43,638 nucleotides of DNA from Peribacillus asahii (lineage in GTDB: Bacteria > Bacillota > Bacilli > Bacillales > DSM-1321): positions 1-43,638 of the forward strand of contig NZ_QWVS01000029.1 of NCBI RefSeq assembly GCF_003570725.1. Reading direction: 5' to 3'. Shown one piece after another: positions 1-9,115 of this stretch. The notes beneath the pieces are model-generated. The model worked only from the letters and a program-made list of their open reading frames with translations. It did no database searches and had not been told where the DNA came from. Position 1 is the stretch's first letter. Each line of letters begins with the position of its first letter. The translations under genes were made by a program, and so were the position numbers.

Positions 1-216
1 ACAAATTTAGGTGCTTCCTATGAGCCTGTTAGCCGAGCTTATAACACACTTTTCCTTACTAAACAGAGTGCTATTCGACGCAGGGGGAGCCTTTCCGAGC
101 GTTACCTCCTCATTCGACTCCTCGACATAACCCTTCAGTTTTAGAAATCTAAAACTGCCTAACCTTTACCGAAATTGTGTAAACCACATTTCATTTGAGC
201 TAGGAACATTTCGCAC
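1..216 (-). mobile_element. Probable 5' end of a group II intron (continues beyond left edge)
   Basis: Read on the minus strand from position 216, the segment starts GTGCG, the conserved group II intron 5' end. It continues with short helices typical of intron domain I, including a perfect hairpin CAGTTTTAGA / CTAAAACTG near 138-157 and the purine-rich segments around it. No protein frame runs through it, so a structured RNA is more likely than a gene remnant. The reverse transcriptase frame and the 3' end would lie left of the window. The call rests on the 5' motif and general look only; a degraded IS end is the alternative. Confidence 0.4.
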
Positions 217-521
217 CCACAATCTGGCCCTAAAATAAAAAAGCGCTGATCCTTATTATTACAGAAAAGCCCCCTTTACTTTAAGTATAAATGTTCACAA
301 AGTTTTAAGAGTCGTTATTCACTCTCTTAAATAGTTATGAAGAAATCCCTATTCCTTCATAATATGCATTGTTTCCAGAACACCTCCTGAATGTATTATG
401 GAAACAAAAAAAGCCGCGTGGCTACGGCGTTTCTTGCTCGTTCAACTTTTGTTGAAGCTCGGTTTCTAATCTCTTTTACCGAGTTGAAGGACATAATGTT
501 TATCGACACATTTATCAGTAT
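217..521. other. Gene-free stretch with one long inverted repeat
   Basis: No frame with family resemblance was seen on either strand. A 9-bp inverted repeat TTGTTTCCA / TGGAAACAA (369-377 and 399-407) surrounds an AGGAGGTG sequence on the minus strand, but the ATG that follows opens a frame of only six codons. On the minus strand, AGCC-ACGC-GGCT followed by seven T near 405-425 could be a short terminator. Confidence 0.4.
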
Positions 522-554
522 AAGAAAAATAACGGCATCACAAATGATGCCGTT
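522..554 (-). terminator. Rho-independent terminator of the XDH-type gene
   Basis: A perfect 10-bp stem AACGGCATCA / TGATGCCGTT (531-554) with a 4-nt loop is followed on the minus strand by a T-rich tract. It lies 12 bp past the stop codon of the molybdenum hydroxylase gene. Confidence 0.85.
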
Positions 555-565
555 CAAATGGTACT

Positions 566-2905
566 CTACTCCTTTCCACCAGATATACTTTGTTGCCTCT
601 TCTTTGCTTTCCAGATCAATTCTGGAATTAAGGGAAGATTATGAAGCGAAACACCAGCGGCCACAGACAATGCATTCCCGAGGGCCCCAGGCATTCCCAT
701 TAACCCCAGTTCTCCTATTCCTCGGGCTCCGTATGGTGCATCAATCTGTGGATTTTCAACAAAACCAACCAAGTAATTAGGATTCTCTCCATAGCGGAGC
801 GGGCGATACGTCCGAAGTTGCGGATTCAACACCCTCCCTAAATCATCAAAATAAAAGGTTTCTCTCCCAGCGAATGCCAGCCCCATACTCATCGCCCCCA
901 TAACCTGACCTAACGCTGTTTTTTCATTCATCACCCTGCCAGCATCCACCACCGCTGCAGCATTAACAAGCCGATACGTATAATCTTTACGATCGAATTC
1001 TATCTCTACCCCATATGCCGCAACAGACCACTCCGGACCAGGCTTCCCAGCCCCAGTTTCAGGATCCAAATGCGTGATATGGCGTAATATATATTTTCCT
1101 CTGCCAATAATTTGACCGCCAATAGAGTTACCATTTGGATACTTATAACCATAACCAATATCTTTAAAATGGAGCCCAATGGATGGATCATCCCTCAAAA
1201 ATACCCGACTATTTGCCACTTCAAGATCTTCCTTTGGTGCTCTTAACACACATGAAGCCACTTCTTTTAATTGGTTAATCACATCGTCTGCGGCATTTAA
1301 GGTAGCCCTGCCTGCCATAAATGTCCCCCTGCTGGCAACAGTTTTCCAATGTTCTGGCGTTGTCTCGGTATCGACTTTCATTCGAACATGAATTTGATTG
1401 ATATCCATTTTAAGTCTCTCGGCGAGAATTTGAGCTAGCACAGTCTTAGTTCCCGTTCCAATTTCGATAATCCCTGACATTAAATTGATACTCCCATCGC
1501 GATTAAATGTTAAAATAACACCCGAGGGAGCGTTGGTATCAATTGTTGATGTTTTCCAGCTGCAGCTTACGCCTTTTACTCTAACAAAGCGTTCATCTAT
1601 CTCTTTAATCGACCCTTCGTCCCACTTGATTAAATGTCTTAATTTCTCAATACAATGTGGTAAGTCTCCTAAATTACTTTTATTTAAAAGAACCCTTGTC
1701 GGTGTTGTATTTCCTGGCCTAATGGCATTTATAAAACGGAGTTCAAGCGGATCCATTTGCAGTTTTTGTGATAGTAAGTCCAATGTTCTTTCCATTACAA
1801 AGGACAGCTCAGAATGAGAAAATCCTCTATAGGGGGATGCATACGGATGGTTGGTATACATACAGTATGAGTTACACCAGACATTCTCAACATTGTAGGG
1901 ACCTGTACAGTCGACTGCCCCTGATCTCGTTACATCAATGGCCTTATCAGAATAGGCACCCCCATCCCACAAATAAAGAATTTCCATAGCCTTAATTTTC
2001 CCGTTGCGGTCGGCCCCAATTTTAACTGTTGCATCCAAACCAATGTGACATGGAGATGTAATAATATCCTCTTCACGGGTATTGAAAACCTTCACAGGTC
2101 GGCCGCCAACAGCTTTCGATGCTAAGTAGGCAAGTATTTCAAGCTGAACGGATGCCTTTCCACCGTAGGCTCCTCCAACAAACGGCGTGTGAACAACAAT
2201 TTTCCCTATATCCTCACCAAAGTAATCAGCTATAAGTGTTTTGACCATAAAAGGTGCCTGAGACGAAGTCATTATATTGATTGTTCCATCTGGTAAGATC
2301 TCACACGTTGAACATCTTGTTTCCATTGCGGCATGGTCCGAAGGTGCAAAAGAATAACTTGCTTCTACTGTTACCTCACTGTCAGACCATCCTTTTTCCA
2401 TATTACCCTTGCGAATTTTAATAAGGCTTGCAATGTTTGTTCCCGGAACCGGGTGTGAATCTTCCTCCTTTTTGTATTCACCTAACCTTTCATGGACGAG
2501 GGGAGCATTCTTTTGGAACGCCTGTGTAGGTGAATTGACTACTGGCAATAATTCATAGTAGACCTTAACTAGGTTAGCTGCTTTCTGAGCCTGTGCTAGA
2601 GTATCAGCGACAACTAATGCAACCGGTTCTCCGTGATAACGGACCTTATCAACAGCAATCGGTGGGCGGTCACGAATGGCCTCACCTGTGAGTGGAAAAT
2701 GTTCTCCTGCAATAACCGCTTTAACACCTGGTATTTTTAATGCTTCTGTCGTGTCAATCGCAGTGATCCTAGCGTGCCCATATGGACTAATGACCTTTGC
2801 ACAAGAAAGCATCCCGACTGATTTGTAATCATCCGTGTATTTCGCCCGTCCTGTCACCTTATCCCACGAGTCTTTACGAATAACACCTTTCCCAATTATA
2901 TCCAA
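566..2905 (-). CDS. Xanthine dehydrogenase family molybdopterin-binding subunit (orphan)
   Basis: Large Moco subunit of a molybdenum hydroxylase (xanthine oxidase family), about 779 aa, the usual size. It opens with the family start IGKGVIRKDSWDKVTG, has the GGAYGGK pterin loop and the RGF segment (YRGFSHSE), and near the C-terminus GIGELG carrying the expected catalytic glutamate. The start chosen is TTG at 2905: AGGAGG sits 7 nt upstream (2913-2918) and the protein then begins where relatives begin. A longer frame from 2974 has no ribosome binding site and adds 23 unrelated residues. Such enzymes need a FAD subunit and a 2Fe-2S subunit; neither is within 600 bp, so it is orphaned or works with subunits encoded elsewhere. 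Substrate unknown (purine, aldehyde or N-heterocycle). It has its own terminator. Confidence 0.9.
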   Translation of the reverse strand: MDIIGKGVIRKDSWDKVTGRAKYTDDYKSVGMLSCAKVISPYGHARITAIDTTEALKIPGVKAVIAGEHFPLTGEAIRDRPPIAVDKVRYHGEPVALVVADTLAQAQKAANLVKVYYELLPVVNSPTQAFQKNAPLVHERLGEYKKEEDSHPVPGTNIASLIKIRKGNMEKGWSDSEVTVEASYSFAPSDHAAMETRCSTCEILPDGTINIMTSSQAPFMVKTLIADYFGEDIGKIVVHTPFVGGAYGGKASVQLEILAYLASKAVGGRPVKVFNTREEDIITSPCHIGLDATVKIGADRNGKIKAMEILYLWDGGAYSDKAIDVTRSGAVDCTGPYNVENVWCNSYCMYTNHPYASPYRGFSHSELSFVMERTLDLLSQKLQMDPLELRFINAIRPGNTTPTRVLLNKSNLGDLPHCIEKLRHLIKWDEGSIKEIDERFVRVKGVSCSWKTSTIDTNAPSGVILTFNRDGSINLMSGIIEIGTGTKTVLAQILAERLKMDINQIHVRMKVDTETTPEHWKTVASRGTFMAGRATLNAADDVINQLKEVASCVLRAPKEDLEVANSRVFLRDDPSIGLHFKDIGYGYKYPNGNSIGGQIIGRGKYILRHITHLDPETGAGKPGPEWSVAAYGVEIEFDRKDYTYRLVNAAAVVDAGRVMNEKTALGQVMGAMSMGLAFAGRETFYFDDLGRVLNPQLRTYRPLRYGENPNYLVGFVENPQIDAPYGARGIGELGLMGMPGALGNALSVAAGVSLHNLPLIPELIWKAKKRQQSISGGKE

Positions 2906-3862
2906 CAAATTCCCTCCTAACCCTCGTTTTTCATGAAACCTTTCTATTCCCAATGCATTAATATTCGTGTACATAAATATAGCTAAATAGAAGTGACCAT
3001 ATGATTAATTATATAGATGAAGTTTGCAAGTGTATCTCCTACCTTATAAATATGGGATTTCAATGAAATCATACGTTAAATAACAAAAGCCGATAATTCT
3101 TTTACAAAAAAATAGGCATTAATGTTTATACACTCTAATAAATTTCATTTCTTAAGAATATAAACCTGAACATTCAGAATGTGGTGTTTATTAGAATATT
3201 GCATCGATACATGTGTCTAAGATCCCAATGTTCTGCAATTTTACAGTTTTCTAAACTGTAAATATCCGCTAATTCTGATTCCTGTGGTATTGAGGCTTGT
3301 TATAACATAACTATGGACAAAACCACATAGACATCCTCAGCAATCATTCACTCTTGTCTGCATGACTACTAAATTCTTTATATCACCGGGCTAATTCTTG
3401 TTCCACTAAATTGAATCTATAGTTTAAGTACAATTTTTCACAATATCAATAAGGGTTCACTCTATTGATATTGTGAAAACATCCTTTTAAGTAGCTTCTC
3501 AATACATCAAAATGTAATTTATTATAAATGCGTATTTTCATATTGGTCTCTTTATTAGAGATGATAGTTATTTCTATATATTCTAACGAGGTCAATTCAA
3601 AAATATTGAGTTAAACTCATCGCTCAAATATAGCTTTAAATCCCCAATAATGCTTACATTAAGTGTGTGTATTGTTGATAGTGACAGAACCAATAATAGC
3701 CTTCTCCCCTGCCGCTGCTCGCTCCGAGGCTTTGCCCTCCAACAAAGTGCAAGTAATGAATCTCTAATAAATCAGATCCTTCTTTTAAATCTTTTTAAAA
3801 ATGGAGCAAGCAGGCTATCGCCCATAATATAAGAACAAGGACCGGTGCGCACCTGCTTCAAT
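2906..3862. other. Gene-free AT-rich stretch
   Basis: No supported gene, and no remnant of the missing XDH partner subunits was recognised. Visible structure: a perfect 9-bp hairpin TTACAGTTT / AAACTGTAA at 3241-3261 without a T-run, and the 16-bp inverted repeat listed separately. The right part lies directly downstream of a plasmid replication-protein remnant, so it may hold old plasmid DNA. Confidence 0.5.
3435..3479. repeat. Perfect 16-bp inverted repeat, 13-nt loop
   Basis: TTTTCACAATATCAAT (3435-3450) is perfectly repeated inverted at 3464-3479. No proper T-run follows on either strand, so a terminator is not favoured. Its place about 380 bp downstream of a plasmid Rep remnant is compatible with a replication-origin relic, an operator or the end of a small element. 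Confidence 0.6.
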
Positions 3863-4343
3863 CTATAAATTGATTTTCAATTTACGGACATATGACTCGC
3901 TGACTGACAATAGCACAGCTAGTTTCCGATTAGACATTTTAGGATATCGTTGCATAGCCTGTTTAAGCTGCCATAACTTATCCTCTGTCTTTTCCTTCTC
4001 ATTCTCCAAACACATTTCACGACTTACAGATTTACGTTCTTCGCTCTTCTGTAATTTATCCCGCTCACGCTTTCTTCTACGCTTTTCATTACCATCAATA
4101 ATCGTTTTTAAATGCTGCTGTTCTTCCGTTGTTATCTCTAACCATCTGATAATCGTAGAGTTTTTTAAGTTATACCCCGCTCCCGGATATCCTTTAGCTA
4201 CCGCTTCTTCATTAGCCTTGGCATCACTCTTTGCTTGCCAGGCCTTCTCAGCGCTTCTGGTCACCCTTTCTACCTCACGCTTCGGCAGCGGCTCCTTAAA
4301 TTCGCTGTTAAACTCCAACATTTGATCCAAGGACCCTTTTAAA
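3863..4343 (-). pseudogene. C-terminal remnant of a plasmid replication protein
   Basis: The frame LKGSLDQMLEFNSEFKEPLP... has the pattern of the primase C-terminal (PriCT-like) part of Rep proteins of Bacillus plasmids: FNSEFKEPLPKREVE, then GYNLKNSTIIRWLEIT and a Lys/Arg-rich stretch. It ends in an HTH-like segment (MSNRKLAVLLSVSESYVRKL) and a normal stop. The N-terminal primase/initiation half is missing: upstream the frame runs straight into an IS6-type terminal repeat, whose bases encode the FAPEP of the open frame. It is therefore a truncated relic left by IS-mediated rearrangement. Family assignment is from recalled sequence pattern; a Rep origin is likely, the plasmid type uncertain. 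Confidence 0.65.
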
Positions 4344-4530
4344 GGTTCTGGTGCAAAGATAAAGCAAAAGAGAATAAAGCGCATATATTCCTAGCGGAAT
4401 GGTATCTTATGCTACAATCCCAAACAATTGATGGATGAATTCTTTCTGATTTTGGATAGACTGATCCTGTAAATCAATCTGTTCTTTATTAATGTACGAA
4501 AGCAAGGTAACGTGGAGTCTCATCGTCCCT
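4344..4530 (-). mobile_element. IS6/IS240-family relic, right end and transposase C-terminus
   Basis: The frame LINKEQIDLQDQSIQNQ followed by KEFIHQLFGIVA and a stop at 4407-4409 matches the conserved C-terminus of Bacillus IS6-family transposases. About 50 bp further on is the terminal inverted repeat GGTTCTGGTGCAAA (4344-4357), the expected IS6 outer end. Everything upstream of the last 30 codons or so is gone. The IS end abuts the Rep remnant exactly. Confidence 0.8.
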
Positions 4531-4663
4531 ATTAACTAAGGGGAAGAACAGGCTTCTGTGTCGTGTTTTTTCTATACTATACGTTCACAAAAGTATGCTT
4601 AATTTTTATAATTCGGACTTACACTATTTTCTTCATTTTCTTCTCTCCTATTTAATTAATAGA

Positions 4664-4692
4664 AAAAAGCCGTTTTCATAGTACGGCTTTTT
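4664..4692 (-). terminator. Terminator of the nitrilase gene
   Basis: AAAAAGCCGT (4664-4673) and ACGGCTTTTT (4683-4692) form a 10-bp stem with A/T tracts on both sides, so it may work in both directions. A near copy with a longer stem sits beside the truncated nitrilase copy at 17662-17697. Confidence 0.85.
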
Positions 4693-4713
4693 ATTCTAAG
4701 AGTAATAACTAGG

Positions 4714-5670
4714 TTACTTCTTCCACTCAATACTCTCCTGTTTCTCCCTGTTTACTTCCAGCTTAAATATATCAGGTCTTGCATAATGACCTGTAGGATC
4801 GAAATCAAATTGACTATAAGCTATTTGTTTCATATCAAGGTCAGCAAGAAGTATTTCTTCTTTTCCCCAAACAGGTTCTGCTACATAATCTCCCATTGGG
4901 CCAACAATAGCGCTTCCACCAGTACACATCACTTCTGGAGAAGATTCAAGATCAGCATAACAAGCTAAATCCTTAGGATACATATCTTTCGTTACATATT
5001 GATTACAGGACAAGACAAAGCATCTTCCTTCCATTGCAATGTGACGAATAGTGGACTGCCACGTCTCCCTTGCATCTGCAGTTGGAGCAATATAAATTTG
5101 AACACCTTGAGCATACATTGCCGCCCGAGCAAGCGGCATATAGTTTTCCCAGCAAATTAGTGCTCCTATTTTTCCATATGGAGTATCCAATACAGGTAAT
5201 GTACTACCATCTCCTTCTCCCCAAACAATCCGTTCTGCTGCAGTCGGTTTTAACTTACGATGTTTCCCTAGTAATACTCCATCCGGACCGAAAAATAATA
5301 CAGAACAATAAAGAGTGCCACCACTATATTCACTATCTCTCTCAATTGCGCCCATTATAAGATATACACCTGCTTCACGTGCAGCTTCACCAAGTTGATC
5401 CGTCGTTTCTCCGGGTACTGGTATTGAGTTCTTCCAGTATCGATACCAATCTTTCCTACCGTTATCCGAACGGCTCCCTATTATAGTACCAAAGGACAAA
5501 CCTCTGGGATATGCGGGAATGAAAGCTTCTGGAAAAACAACGATTTTTGCTCCTTTTTCACTTGCTTGTTGTATAAGAGTGATTGCCTTTTCAATAGTTG
5601 CATCCTTATCCATAATAATAGATGCGGCTTGAATAACAGCAACTCTTACACTTTGATCCGTACTTGCCAT
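4714..5670 (-). CDS. Nitrilase (carbon-nitrogen hydrolase superfamily)
   Basis: About 318 aa, full length for a nitrilase (nitrile to carboxylic acid plus ammonia, cytoplasmic, thiol-dependent). The catalytic triad is visible: Glu48 in VVFPEAFIPAYP, Lys139 in KHRKLKPT, Cys173 in ALICWENYMPL. Gly-Ser-Ala-Ile near the C-terminal third and the HYARPDIF tail are also family-like. The start is ATG 5670 with AGGAGG 8 nt upstream; an in-frame TTG two codons earlier is too close to the site. The downstream terminator and the last two thirds of this gene are duplicated in broken form at 17.7-18.2 kb. The gene lies 126 bp downstream of the decarboxylase on the same strand. Substrate is not predictable; cyanide dihydratase or amidase-type relatives are possible but the CWE motif favours a nitrilase. 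Confidence 0.92.
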   Translation of the reverse strand: MASTDQSVRVAVIQAASIIMDKDATIEKAITLIQQASEKGAKIVVFPEAFIPAYPRGLSFGTIIGSRSDNGRKDWYRYWKNSIPVPGETTDQLGEAAREAGVYLIMGAIERDSEYSGGTLYCSVLFFGPDGVLLGKHRKLKPTAAERIVWGEGDGSTLPVLDTPYGKIGALICWENYMPLARAAMYAQGVQIYIAPTADARETWQSTIRHIAMEGRCFVLSCNQYVTKDMYPKDLACYADLESSPEVMCTGGSAIVGPMGDYVAEPVWGKEEILLADLDMKQIAYSQFDFDPTGHYARPDIFKLEVNREKQESIEWKK

Positions 5671-5796
5671 ATACAAAACCTCCTTTTACCGATAATAAAT
5701 ATTTTAATTACTAGAATTTTATAATCTTTCTAGTACATCTAGATACATGCTGTATTTAACTATCCAACTATTTTAGCGACTGAGTTAGTATCTATC

Positions 5797-7278
5797 CTAG
5801 TTGTTCTTTTTCTTTATCACACGTATTGTTTTTAGCTCATTATCTTCCGCACCTTGAACAGGAAGATCAGCTTCAATATTTTTTCTTGTATATTTTATAT
5901 TATCCTCTGTAATAATCTCACCTGGTATGAAGATTGGAATTCCTGGCGGATATACCATTACAAATTCAGCAATGATTCTTCCAGCAGATTGTCCAAATGG
6001 AATCACTTCTGTTTCAGCATAAAAAGCATCACGCGGCGCTAAAGCAAGGGAAGGAATTTCAGGTAATAGAACGGAACTGTCTACCCTTTTATCCATCTGA
6101 ACTTTATTCTCCCGTGACAGTTCTCTTAAAGCATGTACAAGTGTAAATAAATTTTCCTCAGAATCACCCGGTGTAATAATACAAAGAATGTTATAAAGAT
6201 CGGACAATTCAACTTCAATATTAAATCGGTTTCGCAGCCACTTTTCAGCTTTATATCCAGTAATACCCAACTCTTTTACGGATATTAAAAGCTTTGTTGG
6301 GTCCATAGTAACTGCAGTACTAAATTCTAAAATTTCACGACCCATACAATATAAATGATCAATTTGGTTTATTTTGGAACGTATTTCTTCTGCTTTTCGA
6401 ATAGTGTCCTCTAGTAATGCTTGCCCCTCAGTAGCCAACAATTTCCTAGCAACATCTAATGAAGCTAGTAATAAATAAGAGGTAGAGGTAGTTGTTAGCA
6501 TACTTAAAACAGACTGTACACGCTTATGAGAGACAAGATTTCCGCGCAAATTCAAAATAGAGCTTTGGGTAAGGGATCCACCTAATTTATGCATACTTGT
6601 TGCAGCCATATCAGCTCCAGCCTCCATTGCAGATAATGGAAGCTCCCTATGAAAATGAATGTGAGCTCCATGTGCTTCATCTACAAGTACAGGAGTATTT
6701 CGGGAATGAGCAATTTTCACTATCTTTTCCAAATCACCAGAAATACCGTAATACGTTGGATTGATAACGAGAACAGCTCTTGTATCTGGATGTAGTATTA
6801 ATGCTCTTTCAATAGATTCCGGTGTGATTCCATGAGAGATCCCAAAATAGGAATCCACTTCAGGATGAATAAAAATTGGAATGGCACCTGAAAAAACAAT
6901 CGCACTCATAATTGATTTATGAACATTTCGCGGGACAAGAATTTTATCACCTGGTTCGCAAACAGACATAATCATGGCCATAATAGCTCCACTTGTTCCC
7001 TGTACGGAGAAAAACGTATAATCTGCACCGAATGCTTTGGCGGCTAATTCTTGCGACTCTTTTATAATTCCTTTCGGAAGATGCAAATCATCCAGGGGAG
7101 CTATATTTATTAAATCGATCGAAAGAGCATTTTTACCGATGAATTCTCTGAAGTCAGGATCCATTCCATTTCCTTTCTTATGGCCAGGAATGTGAAATTG
7201 GACTGGATTTTTTTCTGCATGTTTTGTTAAAGCTGTAAATAATGGAGTTTCAAATTGGCAAACCAATTTTTCACGCAC
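5797..7278 (-). CDS. speA: Orn/Lys/Arg decarboxylase, arginine decarboxylase type
   Basis: PLP-dependent fold-type I decarboxylase, 493 aa, like the short Gram-positive SpeA that makes agmatine from arginine for polyamine synthesis. Seen: N-terminal PVQFHIPGHKKG, VQGTSGAIMAM (phosphate binding), VLVDEAHGAHIHFH (PLP Asp/His), and the Schiff-base lysine K231 in TSMHKLGGSLTQ; the C-terminal domain follows with VYPPGIPIFIPGE. Lysine or ornithine as substrate cannot be excluded, since YaaO-type paralogues look alike. The start codon is GTG at 7278 (AAAGGG immediately before) or the in-frame TTG four codons later with better spacing. Downstream is the nitrilase. Upstream is only decayed sequence, so no polyamine gene neighbours remain. 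Confidence 0.88.
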   Translation of the reverse strand: MREKLVCQFETPLFTALTKHAEKNPVQFHIPGHKKGNGMDPDFREFIGKNALSIDLINIAPLDDLHLPKGIIKESQELAAKAFGADYTFFSVQGTSGAIMAMIMSVCEPGDKILVPRNVHKSIMSAIVFSGAIPIFIHPEVDSYFGISHGITPESIERALILHPDTRAVLVINPTYYGISGDLEKIVKIAHSRNTPVLVDEAHGAHIHFHRELPLSAMEAGADMAATSMHKLGGSLTQSSILNLRGNLVSHKRVQSVLSMLTTTSTSYLLLASLDVARKLLATEGQALLEDTIRKAEEIRSKINQIDHLYCMGREILEFSTAVTMDPTKLLISVKELGITGYKAEKWLRNRFNIEVELSDLYNILCIITPGDSEENLFTLVHALRELSRENKVQMDKRVDSSVLLPEIPSLALAPRDAFYAETEVIPFGQSAGRIIAEFVMVYPPGIPIFIPGEIITEDNIKYTRKNIEADLPVQGAEDNELKTIRVIKKKNN

Positions 7279-7305
7279 CCTTTCTTATGTTGCAAAATAT
7301 AACAA

Positions 7306-7410
7306 TCATAGTTGTAATAGACGATAAAAGTGTTCTTTAGATAAATAATGTCCGATATAAAAAGAACCAAATTCTCCAAAACGGGCACTGACTTCTTCCC
7401 TCTTTACACT
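7306..7410 (-). pseudogene. Short C-terminal gene fragment, family uncertain
   Basis: The minus-strand frame KREEVSARFGEFGSFYIGHY, then LSKEHFYRLLQL and stop, is codon-like and ends just upstream of the decarboxylase. The RFGEFGSFYIG pattern resembles the C-terminus of flavin-reductase-like proteins, but the piece is too short to be sure. Nothing recognisable precedes it. Confidence 0.3.
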
Positions 7411-7621
7411 TCTCAGATATATCATTCTGAAACACGTAGGGAAGTATTAGGCAGTATATTTCACAAGACCATAACTTGTTCCTTGTAAAATCAGTTGTAG
7501 TCAGTTAAACCGACTCCCTCGTTTATTGCAAAATGGCTACACACCATCAAACACTACTGCAATATGATTAGGGATTGTTTAAAGTAGCTCTTTTAACTTA
7601 TATTTTGTCAATATGAAATTA

Positions 7622-7900
7622 GCACTCATGGTCAAAAGGAACAGGAGCTAACTTTGCTTCCATCAGATGCGCGTCGAAATCATATTCACTAAAAGATGGT
7701 GAAGGGACCATAATCTCATCTTCAGGTTCAAGATAGGTTCCTAAAATTTAGGTAGTCGTTTCATCTACCCCATTTTTAATAATTAATTGTTTAGTGGACA
7801 GTAATACGCAGGAAGCAATAACTGTCTTCAACTGAATGACATGTGTATGAAAATAATAATTAAGCTCATTAAGACTATCAGAGATTGCCTCGAGAGCTTT
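7622..7900 (-). pseudogene. HisC-like aminotransferase, N-terminal half, decayed
   Basis: One frame reads LPKALEAISDSLNELNYYF, then LKTVIAS, KQLIIKNGVDETT, a TAA stop, and ILGTYLEPEDEIMVPSPSFS with EYDFDAHLMEAKLAPVPFD. This is the order seen in histidinol-phosphate aminotransferase relatives (NGSDE and P-FSEY motifs, roughly residues 40-140). The frame has one internal stop and ends abruptly, and the PLP-lysine half is missing. It is the first coding trace downstream of direct-repeat element A. A C-terminal HisC-like fragment lies at 21.4-21.7 kb; they may be pieces of one gene or of paralogues. Confidence 0.7.
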
Positions 7901-8079
7901 AGGCAACTGTCCCGCCTACTTCTCCAATTAATTTAGTATTTAAAACAAAAAACATTTAGTGGTGAAAAGATAATTGTGAATCAGTTCACACCTTTAACTA
8001 CAAATCATTATTATTTAGTCATATATGGATTTTTAATAGAATCCACTTCTTAATAATAAAAGATTTATAATTTTTATAA

Positions 8080-8109
8080 CCAGCCAATCAGATGGTTTTT
8101 TAGCCATCC
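8080..8109 (-). promoter_or_regulatory. Direct-repeat element A (GGATGG/GGCTGG, 24-nt period)
   Basis: On the minus strand GGATGG (8109-8104) and GGCTGG (8085-8080) start exactly 24 nt apart, with A-rich sequence between. Flanking bases also agree with element C (TGATTGG, GGTTA, AAATCTTTTAT). It lies about 180 bp upstream of the HisC-like pseudogene. Direct repeats at fixed spacing are the known operator style of MocR/GabR regulators; the link to a regulator here is inferred. Confidence 0.55.
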
Positions 8110-8195
8110 ATTTTTTAAAAATAAAAAGAAACAACCATGACAATATCATGAAGTTATAGAAACCTCAAAAATAATGATAGTGGATCTCCCAAAGT

Positions 8196-8725
8196 TTACT
8201 TAGTCATTTTCTTTATATTCATCGCAGTGAAAGTAGGCATCGGCTGCATCGATAACTTTTTAAGTCTCTTTAATATTATCAAACGCATATATTCATGTTT
8301 TCGGAAGAACATTCTGTTATCTACTAAGTATTTCATAATCACAGGAATTTTATAAACTACATTTGGGGCAACAGTTTCAGGCTTTCCAACTTTCTGAATT
8401 ACTTGTTCAGTTAATAGTTCTAAAAGATACGACTGTTATGTATGTTACCCGGTATTACAATCGCTCCAAGCACAAAACCCTTACATTCCACGACCACATA
8501 AAGGGAACAAGTAAACTGTTTTGTATGTTCATCCTTCACATAATACCTATTCTCTGAATCACTTGGACGACCTATTTCTGAATACATATCTTTCGCCAAG
8601 TCATAGATGAAAGATAAATCAATTACCTCCTCTATTTTTCGGACCGAGTGGTTCGCGGGCACCAGTGGATTTAAAGCAATCATTTCAATTGAACCTCGTT
8701 AAATGGAATTATGTTTCGAAAGTAT
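8196..8725 (-). mobile_element. IS1182-family transposase, internally deleted relic
   Basis: Three parts of an IS1182-type transposase are joined after deletions. The N-terminus has LSKHNSI, a stop, then IALNPLVPANHSVRKIEEVI with DLSFIYDLAKDMYSEIGRPS. The middle has YYVKDEHTKQFTCSLY and GFVLGAIVIPGNIHNSRI, then LLTEQVIQKVGKPETVA. The C-terminus has FFRKHEYM and LKKLSMQPMPTFTAMNIKK before a stop at 8196. About 300 of the usual 450 or so codons are gone and there are stops, so it is inactive. The sequence GCTGACTCAAAAAGTC at 8772-8787 resembles the usual IS1182 outer end and may mark the left terminus. Confidence 0.85.
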
Positions 8726-8765
8726 TATCGTCACCTCAGGATATTTCTTATTTCACATTTAAAAT

Positions 8766-8817
8766 AAAAAAGCTGACTCAAAAAGTCGTTAATAAAAACC
8801 TTTTGAATTAGCTTTTT
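8766..8817. repeat. Imperfect inverted repeat, IS1182 end or terminator
   Basis: AAAAAAGCTGACTCAAAAAG pairs imperfectly with CCTTTTGAATTAGCTTTTT. It sits where the left end of the IS1182 relic is expected. A related string, AATAAAAAATCCTTTTGAATTAG, occurs at about 13820-13841 just after qoxD. Confidence 0.5.
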
Positions 8818-8964
8818 GTTTTATCTTTTTTTGTGGTTATTTCTGGATATAACATATCCTAAAAGTAATAACTTTTTGGACATCCACTTTCCTTCTGCTC
8901 TATTTAAGAAGTCAACATTTTAAGAAGCTATTACAACTGATTTTGATTGTTTTTCAGGATAACA

Positions 8965-9115
8965 AAGACTTGCGACAATTCCCCGCTAGCTAATCCGTTT
9001 ATGTTCCATCGCTTCTTTTCGTATCTTTTGGGTAACAGTTAAATTAGGCAAAACAATCCTTTCTCACTATACATATTCCAGCTTGGAATATACTTTTTAA
9101 TAATTCCCATATGTC
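8965..9115 (-). pseudogene. Fragment of a second MocR-type regulator gene
   Basis: In shifting frames the minus strand reads KDIWELLK, IPSWNMYSEKG, LPNLTVTQKIRKEAMEHK and SGELSQ. These align in order with residues about 78-128 of the intact MocR protein encoded at 18212-19642 (KDIWG, VPSWNRYIEAG, LPNVPVIQRIRKEMTEHK, ASGELSE). The DNA is clearly related but well diverged, so this is an old paralogue remnant rather than a recent copy. Both the HTH and the aminotransferase domain are missing. Confidence 0.65.

Noticed and set aside
391..780. Plus-strand 129-codon open frame over the end of the XDH-type gene
   Set aside because: It overlaps a terminator and the antisense of a well-supported gene, and has no ribosome site or family pattern.
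3241..3261. 9-bp hairpin considered as a terminator
   Set aside because: No T-run on either strand and no gene ending nearby.
3870..4325. Plus-strand 151-codon open frame
   Set aside because: Antisense shadow of the Rep remnant; low-complexity Ser/Phe-rich translation without motif.
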